From: Variibacter sp.
GTDB taxonomy: Bacteria; Pseudomonadota; Alphaproteobacteria; Rhizobiales; Xanthobacteraceae
DNA: 64,000 nucleotides
Direction of reading: 5' to 3'
Assembly (NCBI GenBank): GCA_019689555.1
Contig: JADGHE010000014.1
Coordinates: forward strand, 1 to 64,000
This document shows, in pieces, positions 44,558 to 52,732 of this stretch (positions are counted from its first letter, which is position 1; each line of letters opens with the position of its first letter). The position numbers and the translations under genes were made by a program. Under the pieces are notes generated by a model. It saw only the letters and a program-made list of their open reading frames with translations. It ran no database searches and was not told the DNA's origin.

Positions 44558-45991
44558 TCAGCGCACCAGGACGTTCTTGAACTGCCAGGGGTCGCTCGGG
44601 TCGATGTCCTCGGGAAAGAGGCCGGGGCGGTCGGTCAGGGGCGTCCAGTCGGTGTAGACGCCGACAACCGGCCCGAGATAGGGCATCTGCACTTCGAGGC
44701 AGCGGCGGAAGTCCATCTCGTCGGTCTCGACGATTCCCGCATTGGGGTTTTCGAGCGCCCAGACCATGCCGGCGATCACCGCCGACGAGACCTGCAGGCC
44801 GGTCGCGTTCTGGTAGGGCGCGATCATCCGCGTCTCGTCGATCGAGAGCTGCGAGCCGTACCAATAGGCGTTCTTGGCGTGGCCGTAGAGCAGCACGCCC
44901 AGCTCGTCGATGCCGTCGACGATGTCGTTCTCGGTCAGGATATGGCTGTTGTGCTGGATCAGGCCGGCGCGACCGAACAGCTCGTGCAGCGACAGCACGG
45001 CGTCGTTGCACGGATGATAGGCGTAATGGCAGGTCGGCCGATAGACGACGCGATCGCCCTCGCGCACCGTGAAGTAGTCCGCGATCGAGATCGACTCGTT
45101 GTGGGTGACGAGAAATCCGTATTGGCCGCGCGCCGTCGGCGTCCAGGAGCGCACGCGCGTATTGGCCCCCGGCTGCAACATGTAGATCGCCGCGCCGCAG
45201 CCGGTCTTGTGGGTGCGGGCGTTCTCCGGCATCCATTTCTCGTGCGTGCCCCAGCCGAGCTCGGCGGGCTGCATGCCCTCGGACAGGAAACCCTCCACCG
45301 ACCAGGTGTTGACGAACACGTCCATCGGCTTCGGGTTCTTGGCGCGCTGCGTGTCGCGTTCGGCGATGTGGATGCCTTTCACGCCGACGCGCTGCATCAG
45401 CCGCGCCCACTCCTCGCGCGTGCGCGGCTCCTCCGTCTTGATGCCGAGATCGTTGGCGATGTTGAGCAGCGCCTGTTTGACGAACCACGACACCATGCCG
45501 GGGTTCGCGCCGCAGCAGGAGACGGCGGTGCAGCTGCCGGGCTTGCGCGCGCGCTTGGCCGCAAGCGTCTTCTCGCGCAGCGCATAGTTCGAGCGCGACT
45601 CGGGGCCGAGGGAGCTGTCGAAATAGAAGCCGGCCCAAGGCTCGTTGACGGTGTCGATGTAGAGCGCGCCGACCTCGTTGCACAGCTCCATGATGTCGAC
45701 CGACGAGGTGTCGACCGAGAGGTTGACGCAGAAGCCCTGGCCGCCGCCCTGCGTGAGCAGCGGCGCGAGCAGGTGGCGATAGTTTTCGCGGGTCACCGCC
45801 TGGTGGATGAAACGGATGCCGCGCTGGTCGAGCAGGGCGCGATCCTTGTCCTGCGGGTCAATGACGACGAAGCGCGACCTGTCGAAGACGAAGTGGCGCT
45901 CGATGAGCGGCAGCGTGCCTTTCCCAATCGAACCGAAGCCGATCATCACGATGGGGCCGTCGATTCGGGCATGCACGGGCCAATCGGTCAT
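44558..45991 (-). CDS. hss: Homospermidine synthase
   Basis: The enzyme makes symmetrical homospermidine from two putrescines in an NAD-dependent reaction. Its 477-residue length is that of the characterised bacterial enzymes. The Rossmann start reads GPIVMIGFGSIGKGTLPLIE. Other conserved segments are LYIDTVNEPWAGFYFD, SCTAVSCCGANPGMVSWFVK, KTGCGAAIYMLQPGANTRVR and TCHYAYHPCNDAVLSLHELF. The start at 45991 is ATG after GTTGCTGACG. Together with the ornithine decarboxylase at 46875-48017 it defines a homospermidine pathway. A GNAT gene lies between them on the same strand. Confidence 0.95.
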   Translation of the reverse strand: MTDWPVHARIDGPIVMIGFGSIGKGTLPLIERHFVFDRSRFVVIDPQDKDRALLDQRGIRFIHQAVTRENYRHLLAPLLTQGGGQGFCVNLSVDTSSVDIMELCNEVGALYIDTVNEPWAGFYFDSSLGPESRSNYALREKTLAAKRARKPGSCTAVSCCGANPGMVSWFVKQALLNIANDLGIKTEEPRTREEWARLMQRVGVKGIHIAERDTQRAKNPKPMDVFVNTWSVEGFLSEGMQPAELGWGTHEKWMPENARTHKTGCGAAIYMLQPGANTRVRSWTPTARGQYGFLVTHNESISIADYFTVREGDRVVYRPTCHYAYHPCNDAVLSLHELFGRAGLIQHNSHILTENDIVDGIDELGVLLYGHAKNAYWYGSQLSIDETRMIAPYQNATGLQVSSAVIAGMVWALENPNAGIVETDEMDFRRCLEVQMPYLGPVVGVYTDWTPLTDRPGLFPEDIDPSDPWQFKNVLVR

Positions 45992-46067
45992 CGTCAGCAA
46001 CTCCGAGGCTGGATCAAGTAAAGGGGGAGGCGGGCGCGCGCCGCCCGTCTCGTTGCCAGGGCGGTCT

Positions 46068-46625
46068 TCATGCCGCGCGCGCCAGCGTGTCGTCTTCTTG
46101 CGAGGCCGTTGCGGCCGGGGCCCGCGGGTCCGTCGCTCCCGTCGCCTGCACGAGGCCCGTTGCCCCGTCGAGCGCGCCGGGCACGAGCTCGAGCGCAAGC
46201 AGACGGTCCGGCTCGTAGGCGCCGGGCAGGGTAAGCGCCCGCGTCTTCGCGGCGCTGAACCCGAAGCGGCCGTAGTAGGGCGGGTCGCCGACCAGCAGCA
46301 CCGCGCGGTGGCCGCGCCGCCGCGCCTCGACGAGCGCCCGCCGCACCAGCCTTGCGCCGATGCCGCGCCGGCGCGCGTCGGCCGCGACCGCGAGCGGTCC
46401 GAGCAGCAGCGCCGCGCCCGCCGCGCCCGCGCAGACGTGCCACAGGCGCAAGGTTCCGACGAGCCGGCCGCGCTCGACCGCGCTGAACGCGAGGCCCTCC
46501 GCCGGCAGCCGTCGCTCGCGCAGACGCTCCGACGCCTTCGCGTGACGCGACGGGCCGAGCGCGGCATCGAGCAGCGCCTCGCGCGCGGCGACGTCCGAGG
46601 ATCGTTCGCGGCGGATCGTGACCAT
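46068..46625 (-). CDS. GNAT family N-acetyltransferase (YhbS-like)
   Basis: This 185-residue protein has the GNAT acetyl-CoA site in LGPLAVAADARRRGIGARLV, followed by RRGHRAVLLVGDPPYYGRFG. That segment resembles the YhbS subgroup. The N-terminus MVTIRRERSSDVAAREALLD is typical. Its start has GGAAGGAG upstream. It lies between the ornithine decarboxylase and homospermidine synthase genes on the same strand, so polyamine acetylation is a tempting but unproven idea. YhbS-type proteins have diverse substrates. The C-terminal tail is Ala/Thr-rich. Confidence 0.87.
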   Translation of the reverse strand: MVTIRRERSSDVAAREALLDAALGPSRHAKASERLRERRLPAEGLAFSAVERGRLVGTLRLWHVCAGAAGAALLLGPLAVAADARRRGIGARLVRRALVEARRRGHRAVLLVGDPPYYGRFGFSAAKTRALTLPGAYEPDRLLALELVPGALDGATGLVQATGATDPRAPAATASQEDDTLARAA

Positions 46626-46874
46626 CGTCGGCTCCTTCCCCGTCCGGCCGAAACCGGGGCGGACGCAAACCATGTGCTTGTGGTGGCCGGGGGAGCCGGC
46701 CGCGGCCGCCTCCCGGCAAACGGGCGCCCCGCGCCCGTTCAAGAGCCCGCTCGCCCGCCCGCAGCGCGCGCCGTCTCGCCGTCGCCCGGCGTCGGAAGGC
46801 GGCCTGCCACAACCGGAGCCCCTTGGCACGCTGCGGCGAGGAGCCGCGCGGGGCCGCGGGCGGAGAAAGGCGGC

Positions 46875-48017
46875 TCAGATGTGGTACGTCTTCAGCGGCG
46901 GGAAGCCGTTGAAGGCCACGGACGAATAGGTCGCCGTATAGGCGCCCGTGCCCTCGATCAGCAGCTTGTCGCCGATCTCGAGGCTGACGGGGAGCTGGTA
47001 CGGCTCCTTCTCGTACAGCACGTCGGCCGAATCGCAGGTCGGCCCGGCGATCACGCAGGGGGCGACCGGCCCGCCGTCGCGCGGCGTGCGGATCGGGTAA
47101 CGGATCGCCTCATCCATCGTCTCGGCGAGGCCGCCGAACTTGCCGATGTCGAGATAGACCCAGCGCACCTCGTCGTTGGCGCTCTTCTTGGCGACCAGCA
47201 CCACCTCGGTCTCGATGACGCCGGCATTGCCGACCATGCCGCGGCCCGGCTCGATGATGGTCTCCGGAATGCGGTTGCCGAAGTGCTTGCGCAGCGCGCG
47301 GAAGATCGACATCCCGTAGGTGCGCACGGTCGGCACTTCCTTCAGGTACTTGGTCGGGAAGCCGCCGCCGAGATTGACCATCGAGAGCGTGATGCCGCGC
47401 TCCGCGCAGGCGCGGAAGATCCAGGCCGCGGCCGCGAGCGCCCGGTCCCAGGACTTCACGTTGCGCTGCTGCGAGCCGACATGGAACGAGACGCCGTGCG
47501 GCTCGAGCCCGAGCCGGTGCGCGTGCTCGAGCACCTCGACCGCCATCTCGGGCTCGCAGCCGAACTTGCGCGACAGCGGCCACTCGGCGCCCTCGCAGTC
47601 GTGGAGGAAGCGGCAGAAGACGCGCGAGCCGGGCGCCGCGCGCGCGATCTTCTCGACCTCGGCGGTGCAGTCGACCGCGAACAGGCGGATGCCGAGCTCG
47701 TAGGCGCGCGCGATGTCGCGCTCCTTCTTGATCGTGTTGCCGTAGGAAATGCGGTCCGGCGTCGCGCCTGCGGCCAGCACCATCTCGGCCTCCGCGACGG
47801 AGGCCACGTCGAAGCACGAGCCGAGCTGCGTCAGCAGCGACAGCACCTCGTGGGCGGGATTGGCCTTCACGGCGTAGAAGACGCGCGTGTCCGGCAGCGC
47901 GTTGGCGAAGGCGTAGTAGTTCTCGCGCACGACCTCGAGATCGACGACGAGGCAGGGCTCGGTGTCCTTGCCTTCGGCACGGCGGTTGCGAAGGAACTCG
48001 CGGATGCGCTCGGTCAT
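46875..48017 (-). CDS. Type III PLP-dependent ornithine/lysine decarboxylase
   Basis: This 380-residue alanine-racemase-fold decarboxylase should convert ornithine, possibly also lysine, to putrescine or cadaverine. The PLP lysine lies in TRVFYAVKANPAHEVLSLLT. Other motifs are FDVASVAEAEMVL, SRVFCRFLHDCEGAEWPLSR, the HVGSQ segment, MVNLGGGFPTKYL, EPGRGMVGNAGV (phosphate binding) and the catalytic cysteine in GPTCDSADVLYEKE. The start at 48017 has GGGGAG upstream. A non-coding stretch of about 670 bases lies upstream with a possible promoter, pointing to a regulated leader. Homospermidine synthase downstream consumes the product. Confidence 0.93.
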   Translation of the reverse strand: MTERIREFLRNRRAEGKDTEPCLVVDLEVVRENYYAFANALPDTRVFYAVKANPAHEVLSLLTQLGSCFDVASVAEAEMVLAAGATPDRISYGNTIKKERDIARAYELGIRLFAVDCTAEVEKIARAAPGSRVFCRFLHDCEGAEWPLSRKFGCEPEMAVEVLEHAHRLGLEPHGVSFHVGSQQRNVKSWDRALAAAAWIFRACAERGITLSMVNLGGGFPTKYLKEVPTVRTYGMSIFRALRKHFGNRIPETIIEPGRGMVGNAGVIETEVVLVAKKSANDEVRWVYLDIGKFGGLAETMDEAIRYPIRTPRDGGPVAPCVIAGPTCDSADVLYEKEPYQLPVSLEIGDKLLIEGTGAYTATYSSVAFNGFPPLKTYHI

Positions 48018-48444
48018 TGGTGTTCTCCCCACCAAACTCAGCGCGCCACGGGCGCAGTTGCAGTCGAGGCGGCGAACCGCCCGGCGTCAGCAGGTGAGGA
48101 AGCGCTACGGGCCGTCGTGCTGTGGAGACACGAACGACGCGCAGGGCTCTTCACCCGAGATGCGGCCTTGGTTTGGAGCGGGGGAACCCCGTCCGCACGG
48201 CCGGCAATGATGGACAAGCCTCTTCGGTGTTGACCTTTGGAGGGCCAACGAGACCAAAAAAGCCCGATCCGTCGTTGCTTTAAGCCGCGTCCCCCGTGGA
48301 GAGCGGGGTGCGCCGGTTTCGCCTCCGGCTGCCGGTCGCTGGCGTTAGGAAAGCAGGGTCTTTCCCAGGCGGCTGTCCGGCCTCTTGTCCGGATGCCCAC
48401 CGACCGACACACGGCCACAGGCACGTGCGAAATTGGGCATTCGC

Positions 48445-48473
48445 GAAATAAGCGATTTGCCCCGGCGTTGCAA
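48445..48473 (-). promoter_or_regulatory. Possible promoter of the ornithine decarboxylase
   Basis: On the minus strand TTGCAA (48468-48473) and TATTTC (48445-48450) are separated by 17 bases. Both boxes match the sigma-70 consensus only partly. The surrounding AT-richness in a GC-rich region supports promoter activity. Confidence 0.4.
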
Positions 48474-48602
48474 GGTTTTCTGCGGGCGCGACGAAAAAAA
48501 CCTGCGGGCGCCGCGAAAAAATTCGATCGCGCGCGGCTCGTGCGCGTCCGCGCTGAGCGGCGGCGTCGCGAATCGCCGGCGCAGCGCGGCCAAGAGGGCG
48601 CG

Positions 48603-48640
48603 CCGAATCGCCGATCGCAGCCTTTCCGATTCGGTTTTTT
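48603..48640 (+). terminator. Plus-strand intrinsic terminator without an upstream gene
   Basis: CCGAATCG at 48603-48610 pairs with CGATTCGG at 48627-48634 around a 16-base loop, and TTTTTT follows at 48635-48640. The orientation is plus, yet the flanking protein genes (48017 and 48951) are both on the minus strand. The terminator therefore implies an unannotated plus-strand transcript ending here. Confidence 0.6.
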
Positions 48641-48690
48641 CGTCCGCCGCGCGGCGGCGCGCCGGCGGCCGTCGCCGGGGAAGGGCGCGG

Positions 48691-48951
48691 CTATTTCTTA
48701 CTGACGAAGGGCTCGATCCGCTGCGCGGAGCGGAAGAAGGCCGCCATCACCGCGAGGCCGCAGGCGAAGAAGATGGCCTGCAGGATGTAGTGGCCGTATT
48801 CGCCGAGGTTGAAGAGGATGGCGACGGCCCAGCCGGCTGCGAAGGCCGCGCCGAACACTTCCGCCGCGATCAGGATCGCGGCGCTCACCACGGTCGAGAC
48901 GTGGACCCAGTTGATCTGCCGCTTTGCCGTCGGGGACGTGGAGCCGTTCAT
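48691..48951 (-). CDS. Small two-helix membrane protein
   Basis: This 86-residue protein has two hydrophobic spans: STVVSAAILIAAEVFGAAFA with the following AGWAVAILF, and YILQAIFFACGLAVMAAFFR. The N-terminal polar segment is MNGSTSPTAKRQINWVHVST. I recognise no named family. The ATG at 48951 is preferred to the TTG two codons upstream. It lies upstream of the decarboxylase leader on the same strand but is too far to be co-translated. Confidence 0.65.
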   Translation of the reverse strand: MNGSTSPTAKRQINWVHVSTVVSAAILIAAEVFGAAFAAGWAVAILFNLGEYGHYILQAIFFACGLAVMAAFFRSAQRIEPFVSKK

Positions 48952-49047
48952 GTACAAGCCTGTCGAGAGGGCGCCCCCACCGGGCGCCGCTCCGGCAATC
49001 TTCCCGAAACCGCGCGGCCGATCAAGCCCGCCGGGACCTCAAACGCC

Positions 49048-49320
49048 TCAGTCCAGCATGCCGAGCGCGGCGAGATAGGTCTCCAGGATCGCTTCCTGCT
49101 CCTTGCGCTCGGCCGCGTCCTGCTTGCGCAGGCGCACGACGGTGCGCAGCGCCTTCACGTCGAAGCCGTTGGCCTTGGCCTCCGCGTAGACGTCCCGGAT
49201 GTCGTCGGCGATCGCCTTCTTCTCCTCCTCGAGCCGCTCGATGCGCTCGACGAACGCCTTGAGGTGGTCCTTCGCGATTTGGGCTGCGGGTTCTTCCTTG
49301 ACGGCGGCGGCAGTGGCCAT
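49048..49320 (-). CDS. gapR: GapR-family (DUF2312) DNA-binding protein
   Basis: The 90-residue protein is a clear UPF0335/DUF2312 member: [40 protein letters not shown] and [20 protein letters not shown]. The Caulobacter homologue GapR forms coiled-coil clamps on overtwisted, AT-rich DNA and supports replication and topoisomerase action. The length and the long central coiled coil match. The start at 49320 has GAGGAGGGCC upstream. It is probably a chromosome-structuring protein here as well. Confidence 0.9.
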   Translation of the reverse strand: MATAAAVKEEPAAQIAKDHLKAFVERIERLEEEKKAIADDIRDVYAEAKANGFDVKALRTVVRLRKQDAAERKEQEAILETYLAALGMLD

Positions 49321-49435
49321 CGGCCCTCCTCAAGACGCAACGAAAGGGGACTTGCTCCCCCGCAGGTTTCGGGAGCAGGGCGGGCGAGGTCAAGGCGGGA
49401 GGCCGGTCATCCACAGCCGTACACAGCGGGCGCGC

Positions 49436-49738
49436 TCAATGGCCGGGGCTCGCTTTGGCGAAGGCTTCCTTTTGCGCGTCGGTGGCTTCGCGCTGATACT
49501 TCGCCTTCCAGGTCTCATAGGGCATGCCGTAGACGAGCTCGCGGCTCTCCTCCTTCGTGAGCGGCACGCCGCGCGCGTCCGCGGCCTCCTTCATCCAGTT
49601 GGAGAGGCAGTTGCGGCAGAAGCCGGCGAGATTCATCAGGTCGATGTTCTGCACGTCCGTCCGCGTGCGCAGGTGCTCGACGAGCCGGCGGAAGGCGGCG
49701 GCCTCGAGCTCGGTGCGGGTCTTCTCATCGAGGTTCAT
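49436..49738 (-). CDS. DUF1244 protein
   Basis: This 100-residue protein reads MNLDEKTRTELEAAAFRRLV, EHLRTRTDVQNIDLMNLAGF and CRNCLSNWMKEAADARGVPL. The CRNCLSNW motif, with two cysteines, and the GMPYETWKAKYQ segment are family hallmarks. Function is unknown; a small metal or protein-binding fold is possible. The start at 49738 has GGAGGT upstream. A longer frame reaching 49858 would collide with the divergent EamA gene. Confidence 0.87.
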   Translation of the reverse strand: MNLDEKTRTELEAAAFRRLVEHLRTRTDVQNIDLMNLAGFCRNCLSNWMKEAADARGVPLTKEESRELVYGMPYETWKAKYQREATDAQKEAFAKASPGH

Positions 49739-49863
49739 GGCGACGACACCTCCATGGATGCGCCCGGCGGCGCGCCTCTCGCGGCCGCCCTCCACGCCTT
49801 CACAATAGTGACGCGCGGGAGCGCTTGCCATAGGAATGGCGTTCGTCAGTTTGTCCATCGCCC

Positions 49864-50799
49864 ATGCGCCCAGCGGAGCGGACCATCACTGTCGCCGGCG
49901 CGGCGACGCCCGACCAGCGTCGCCGCGCGCTTGCCTTCGCCGCGCTCCTCTTCGGGGCGATCGGCATGGGCGCATCCCCCGTCTTCGTCCGCCTCGCCGA
50001 TGTCGGGCCTCATGCGAGCGCCTTTTGGCGCACCTTTCTCGCGCTGCCGTTCCTGTGGGCCTGGGCGCGGCTCGAGGCGGCGAAGGGGAGAGCGCCGCGC
50101 GGCGCCGGCCTCGGCGCGGTCCTCCTCTCCGGCGTGTTCTTTGCCGGCGATCTGTTCTTCTGGCATCTGTCGATCCTGGCGACGACGGTCGCCAACGCCA
50201 CGTTCCTGGCCACGACATCGCCCATCTGGGTCGCGGCCGGCGCCTGGCTCGTTCTCTCGGAGCGGATCGGCGTTCGTATGCTCGCGGGGCTCGCTCTGTG
50301 CATCGCCGGCGGTTTCGCGCTGATCGGGGAGAGCTATGCTCTGGTGCCGCAACGGGTGAGAGGCGACGTATACGGGCTTGCGACCGCGGTGTTCTTCGGC
50401 GCCTATGTGCTCGCGATGCGCGCCGCCCGCGCGGGCTATGGCGCGGCGCGCCTGATCTTTCTTTCGACGGCGGTCACGGCGGCCTGCCTTTTCGCGATCG
50501 CGCTGGCGTTCGACCGCCCGCTGCTGCCGCGCTCGCTGGCGGGCGCGGCGGCGCTGCTCGCGCTCGCGCTGGTGTCGCAGGTGGGCGGGCAGGGGCTGCT
50601 GTCGGTCGCGCTCGGCACGCTGCCTGCAACGTTTTCGTCGCTCGTCATCTTTCTCGAGGCGATCGCGGCCGCGACCTTCGGCTGGGTTGTCCTAGGAGAG
50701 GCGCTCGGCTGGACGCAGGCCCTCGGGGGCGTGCTCATCCTCGCCGGCATCTTTACGGCGCGACCGCGCGGCGCCGAAGCAGGAGAGACCGGGTCATGA
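49864..50799 (+). CDS. EamA/DMT-family transporter
   Basis: This 311-residue membrane protein has about ten hydrophobic helices arranged as two EamA repeats. The first repeat shows FGAIGMGASPVFVRLADVGP and FFWHLSILATTVANATFLAT; the second shows YGLATAVFFGAYVLAMRAAR and IFLEAIAAATFGWVVLGEAL. Members export metabolites such as amino acids. It starts the four-gene operon with glycerate kinase, DUF1036 and pyk. Its stop overlaps the next start (ATGA), so a link to glycerate or three-carbon metabolism is possible. Confidence 0.88.
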   Translation: MRPAERTITVAGAATPDQRRRALAFAALLFGAIGMGASPVFVRLADVGPHASAFWRTFLALPFLWAWARLEAAKGRAPRGAGLGAVLLSGVFFAGDLFFWHLSILATTVANATFLATTSPIWVAAGAWLVLSERIGVRMLAGLALCIAGGFALIGESYALVPQRVRGDVYGLATAVFFGAYVLAMRAARAGYGAARLIFLSTAVTAACLFAIALAFDRPLLPRSLAGAAALLALALVSQVGGQGLLSVALGTLPATFSSLVIFLEAIAAATFGWVVLGEALGWTQALGGVLILAGIFTARPRGAEAGETGS

Positions 50800-52091
50800 G
50801 CGTGTCCGCCCGCGCCTTGCTGGAGGAGCTCTTTCGCACGGCGGTCGCCGCCGCGCATCCGGCGGCATGCCTGCCGCCGCACCTGCCCCCGCCGCCGGCG
50901 GCGCCCGGTCGGCTCCTCATCCTCGCCGCCGGCAAGGCGGCGGGCGCGATGGCGGAGGTTGCCGAACGCCACTATTGCGACGCGGGTGCTGCCGGCCGCA
51001 TCGCCGGCATCGCCGTCACGCGCCCGGGCTACGGCCGGCCGACCCGCATTCTCGAGATGGTGGAGGCCGGGCATCCCGTGCCTGACGAGGCCGGCGTCGC
51101 GGCGGCGCAAGCCGTGCTGCGGCTTGCCGACGAAGCCGGTCCCGACGACCTCGTGCTGGTGCTGCTTTCGGGCGGCGCATCCGCGAACTGGATCGCGCCG
51201 GCCGAGGGCCTCGCCCTCGCCGAGAAACAGGCCGTGACGCGCGCGCTGCTGCGCTGCGGAGCGACGATCGGCGAGATCAACACGGTGCGGAAGCACCTGT
51301 CCCGGATCAAGGGCGGCCGGCTCGCCGTGCGCACGCGGCCGGCGCGGCTCGTCACGCTCGCGATCTCGGACGTGCCAGGCGACGATCCCGCCGTCATCGG
51401 CTCCGGGCCCACCGTCCCGGATCCCTCCACGCTCGCGGACGCCCGCGCCATCGTTGCGCGCCACCGCCTTGCGCTTCCGCAGGCGGCCTTGAGCGCGCTC
51501 GCGGACCCTGCGAACGAGACGCCGAAACCCGGCGACCCCGCCTTCGAGACCGCCGCGTATCGGCTGGTCGCGCGGCCCGCCGACGTGTTTCGCGCCTGCG
51601 CGGCCGCCGTGCGCGCGGCCGGCTACGAATGCGTGATGCTCGGCGACCGATTGGAGGGGGAGGCGCGCGAGGTCGCGCGCGACCATGTGCGGCTTGCGCG
51701 CGAGCTGCAGGCGGCGGGCCGGCGCGCCATCATCTTGTCAGGCGGCGAGCTTACGGTGACGCTCAAAGGGTCCGGCCGTGGGGGCCCGAATCAGGAGTAC
51801 GCCTTGGCTGCCGCTGTCGCGCTCGAGAACACGTCCGGGATCACGGTGCTCGCGGCCGATACCGACGGCACCGACGGCGGGGGCGGACGCTCCGACGATC
51901 CGGCCGGCGCGGTCGCGGACGCGGCGACGCTCGCCAGGGCGCGGGCGCTTGGCCTCGATCCGGCCCTGTTTCTCGCGGAAAACGATTCGACCGGGTTCTT
52001 CCACCGGGTGGGAGGCCTGCTCACGCCCGGGCCGACCTGCACCAACGTCAACGACTTTCGTGCGATCCTTGTGGATGTTCCGGAACGATGA
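50796..52091 (+). CDS. Glycerate 2-kinase (MOFRL type)
   Basis: This 431-residue protein phosphorylates glycerate, normally to 2-phosphoglycerate for this class. The N-terminal DUF4147 domain has LLILAAGKAAGAMAEVAERH, VTRPGYGRPTRILEMVEAGH and LLSGGASANWIAPAEGLALA. The MOFRL domain includes LSGGELTVTLKGSGRGGPNQ and AADTDGTDGGGGRSDDPAGA. Enolase and pyruvate kinase would carry the product to pyruvate, and pyk is the fourth gene of this operon. Both ends overlap neighbours by four bases. Confidence 0.92.
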   Translation: MSVSARALLEELFRTAVAAAHPAACLPPHLPPPPAAPGRLLILAAGKAAGAMAEVAERHYCDAGAAGRIAGIAVTRPGYGRPTRILEMVEAGHPVPDEAGVAAAQAVLRLADEAGPDDLVLVLLSGGASANWIAPAEGLALAEKQAVTRALLRCGATIGEINTVRKHLSRIKGGRLAVRTRPARLVTLAISDVPGDDPAVIGSGPTVPDPSTLADARAIVARHRLALPQAALSALADPANETPKPGDPAFETAAYRLVARPADVFRACAAAVRAAGYECVMLGDRLEGEAREVARDHVRLARELQAAGRRAIILSGGELTVTLKGSGRGGPNQEYALAAAVALENTSGITVLAADTDGTDGGGGRSDDPAGAVADAATLARARALGLDPALFLAENDSTGFFHRVGGLLTPGPTCTNVNDFRAILVDVPER

Positions 52092-52732
52092 TGCGACCCA
52101 TCCCTCTCCACCTCGGGCGAAAGGATAGTCCGCATTTCCGCATGCCCCGTTGCCGAGCCGTCCGGCCCCGGCCCGCCGCTGCGCGGCCGCGGCGCCTGCG
52201 CGGCCGACGGCCGGCGCTCGCCGCGCTGGCGCTGACCGCGGGCGCGTGGCTGGCGCTAGGCCCCGCCGCCGCCGATTTCCGCCTGTGCAACAACACCGGC
52301 AGCCGGGTAGGCATCGCCATCGGCTACAAGGACGGAGACACCTGGGTCACCGAGGGCTGGTGGAACCTGTCGTCGCGCAGCTGCGAGACCATTTTGCGCG
52401 GGGCGCTGTCGTCCCGCTTCTATTACATCTACGGGGTCGACTACGATCGCGGGGGTGAGTGGTCGGGCAAGGCCTATATGTGCACCCGCGAGAAGGAGTT
52501 CACGATTCGCGGCATCGACGACTGCCTGGCGCGCGGCTACGACCGCACGGGATTTTTCGAGGTCGACACCGGCGAGCAGCAGTCGTGGACCGTGCAGCTC
52601 ACGGAATCCGCGGAGCAGGCTCCGGCGCGGCCGCTGCAGCCTTCGGCGCCGCAGGCGCCGGGCGGGCCCGGCCCTGCGGTTGCGCCCGCGGCTCCCGCGA
52701 CGCCGAATGCGACGTCCGGAGCGGCCCGATGA
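52088..52732 (+). CDS. DUF1036 exported protein
   Basis: This 214-residue protein has an Arg/Pro-rich start, then a hydrophobic export segment RPALAALALTAGAWLALGPAAA. The DUF1036 domain follows: DFRLCNNTGSRVGIAIGYKD, GDTWVTEGWWNLSSRSCETI, YYIYGVDYDRGGEWSGKAYM and CTREKEFTIRGIDDC. Conserved cysteines suggest disulfides in the periplasm. A Pro/Ala tail ends the protein. The ATG at 52088 overlaps the previous stop. ATG 52142 would give a shorter, more typical signal peptide. The pairing with pyk is common in alphaproteobacteria by recollection, but its role is unknown. Confidence 0.85.
   Translation: MMRPIPLHLGRKDSPHFRMPRCRAVRPRPAAARPRRLRGRRPALAALALTAGAWLALGPAAADFRLCNNTGSRVGIAIGYKDGDTWVTEGWWNLSSRSCETILRGALSSRFYYIYGVDYDRGGEWSGKAYMCTREKEFTIRGIDDCLARGYDRTGFFEVDTGEQQSWTVQLTESAEQAPARPLQPSAPQAPGGPGPAVAPAAPATPNATSGAAR

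Larger units (their letters stand above)
48018..48690. other. Long non-coding region upstream of the ornithine decarboxylase
   Basis: No convincing gene is found in 673 bases. On the minus strand a possible promoter (TTGCAA, 17 bases, TATTTC; 48445-48473) would give the decarboxylase a leader of about 420 bases. That leader contains GC-rich hairpins near 48289-48340 (CCCCGTGGAGAGCGGGG core) and a minus-strand T6 run at 48256-48261 after a weak stem. Two 20-base near-identical blocks lie at 48480-48499 and 48502-48521. A plus-strand terminator lies at 48603-48640. The leader may correspond to the alphaproteobacterial speF element; I could not verify its consensus. Confidence 0.5.

Noticed and set aside
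48237-48704. Plus-strand frame with KKPAGAAKK-like segment, possibly histone H1-like
   Set aside because: The Lys/Ala segment is short, the rest is Arg-rich GC translation, and a terminator hairpin lies inside the frame.
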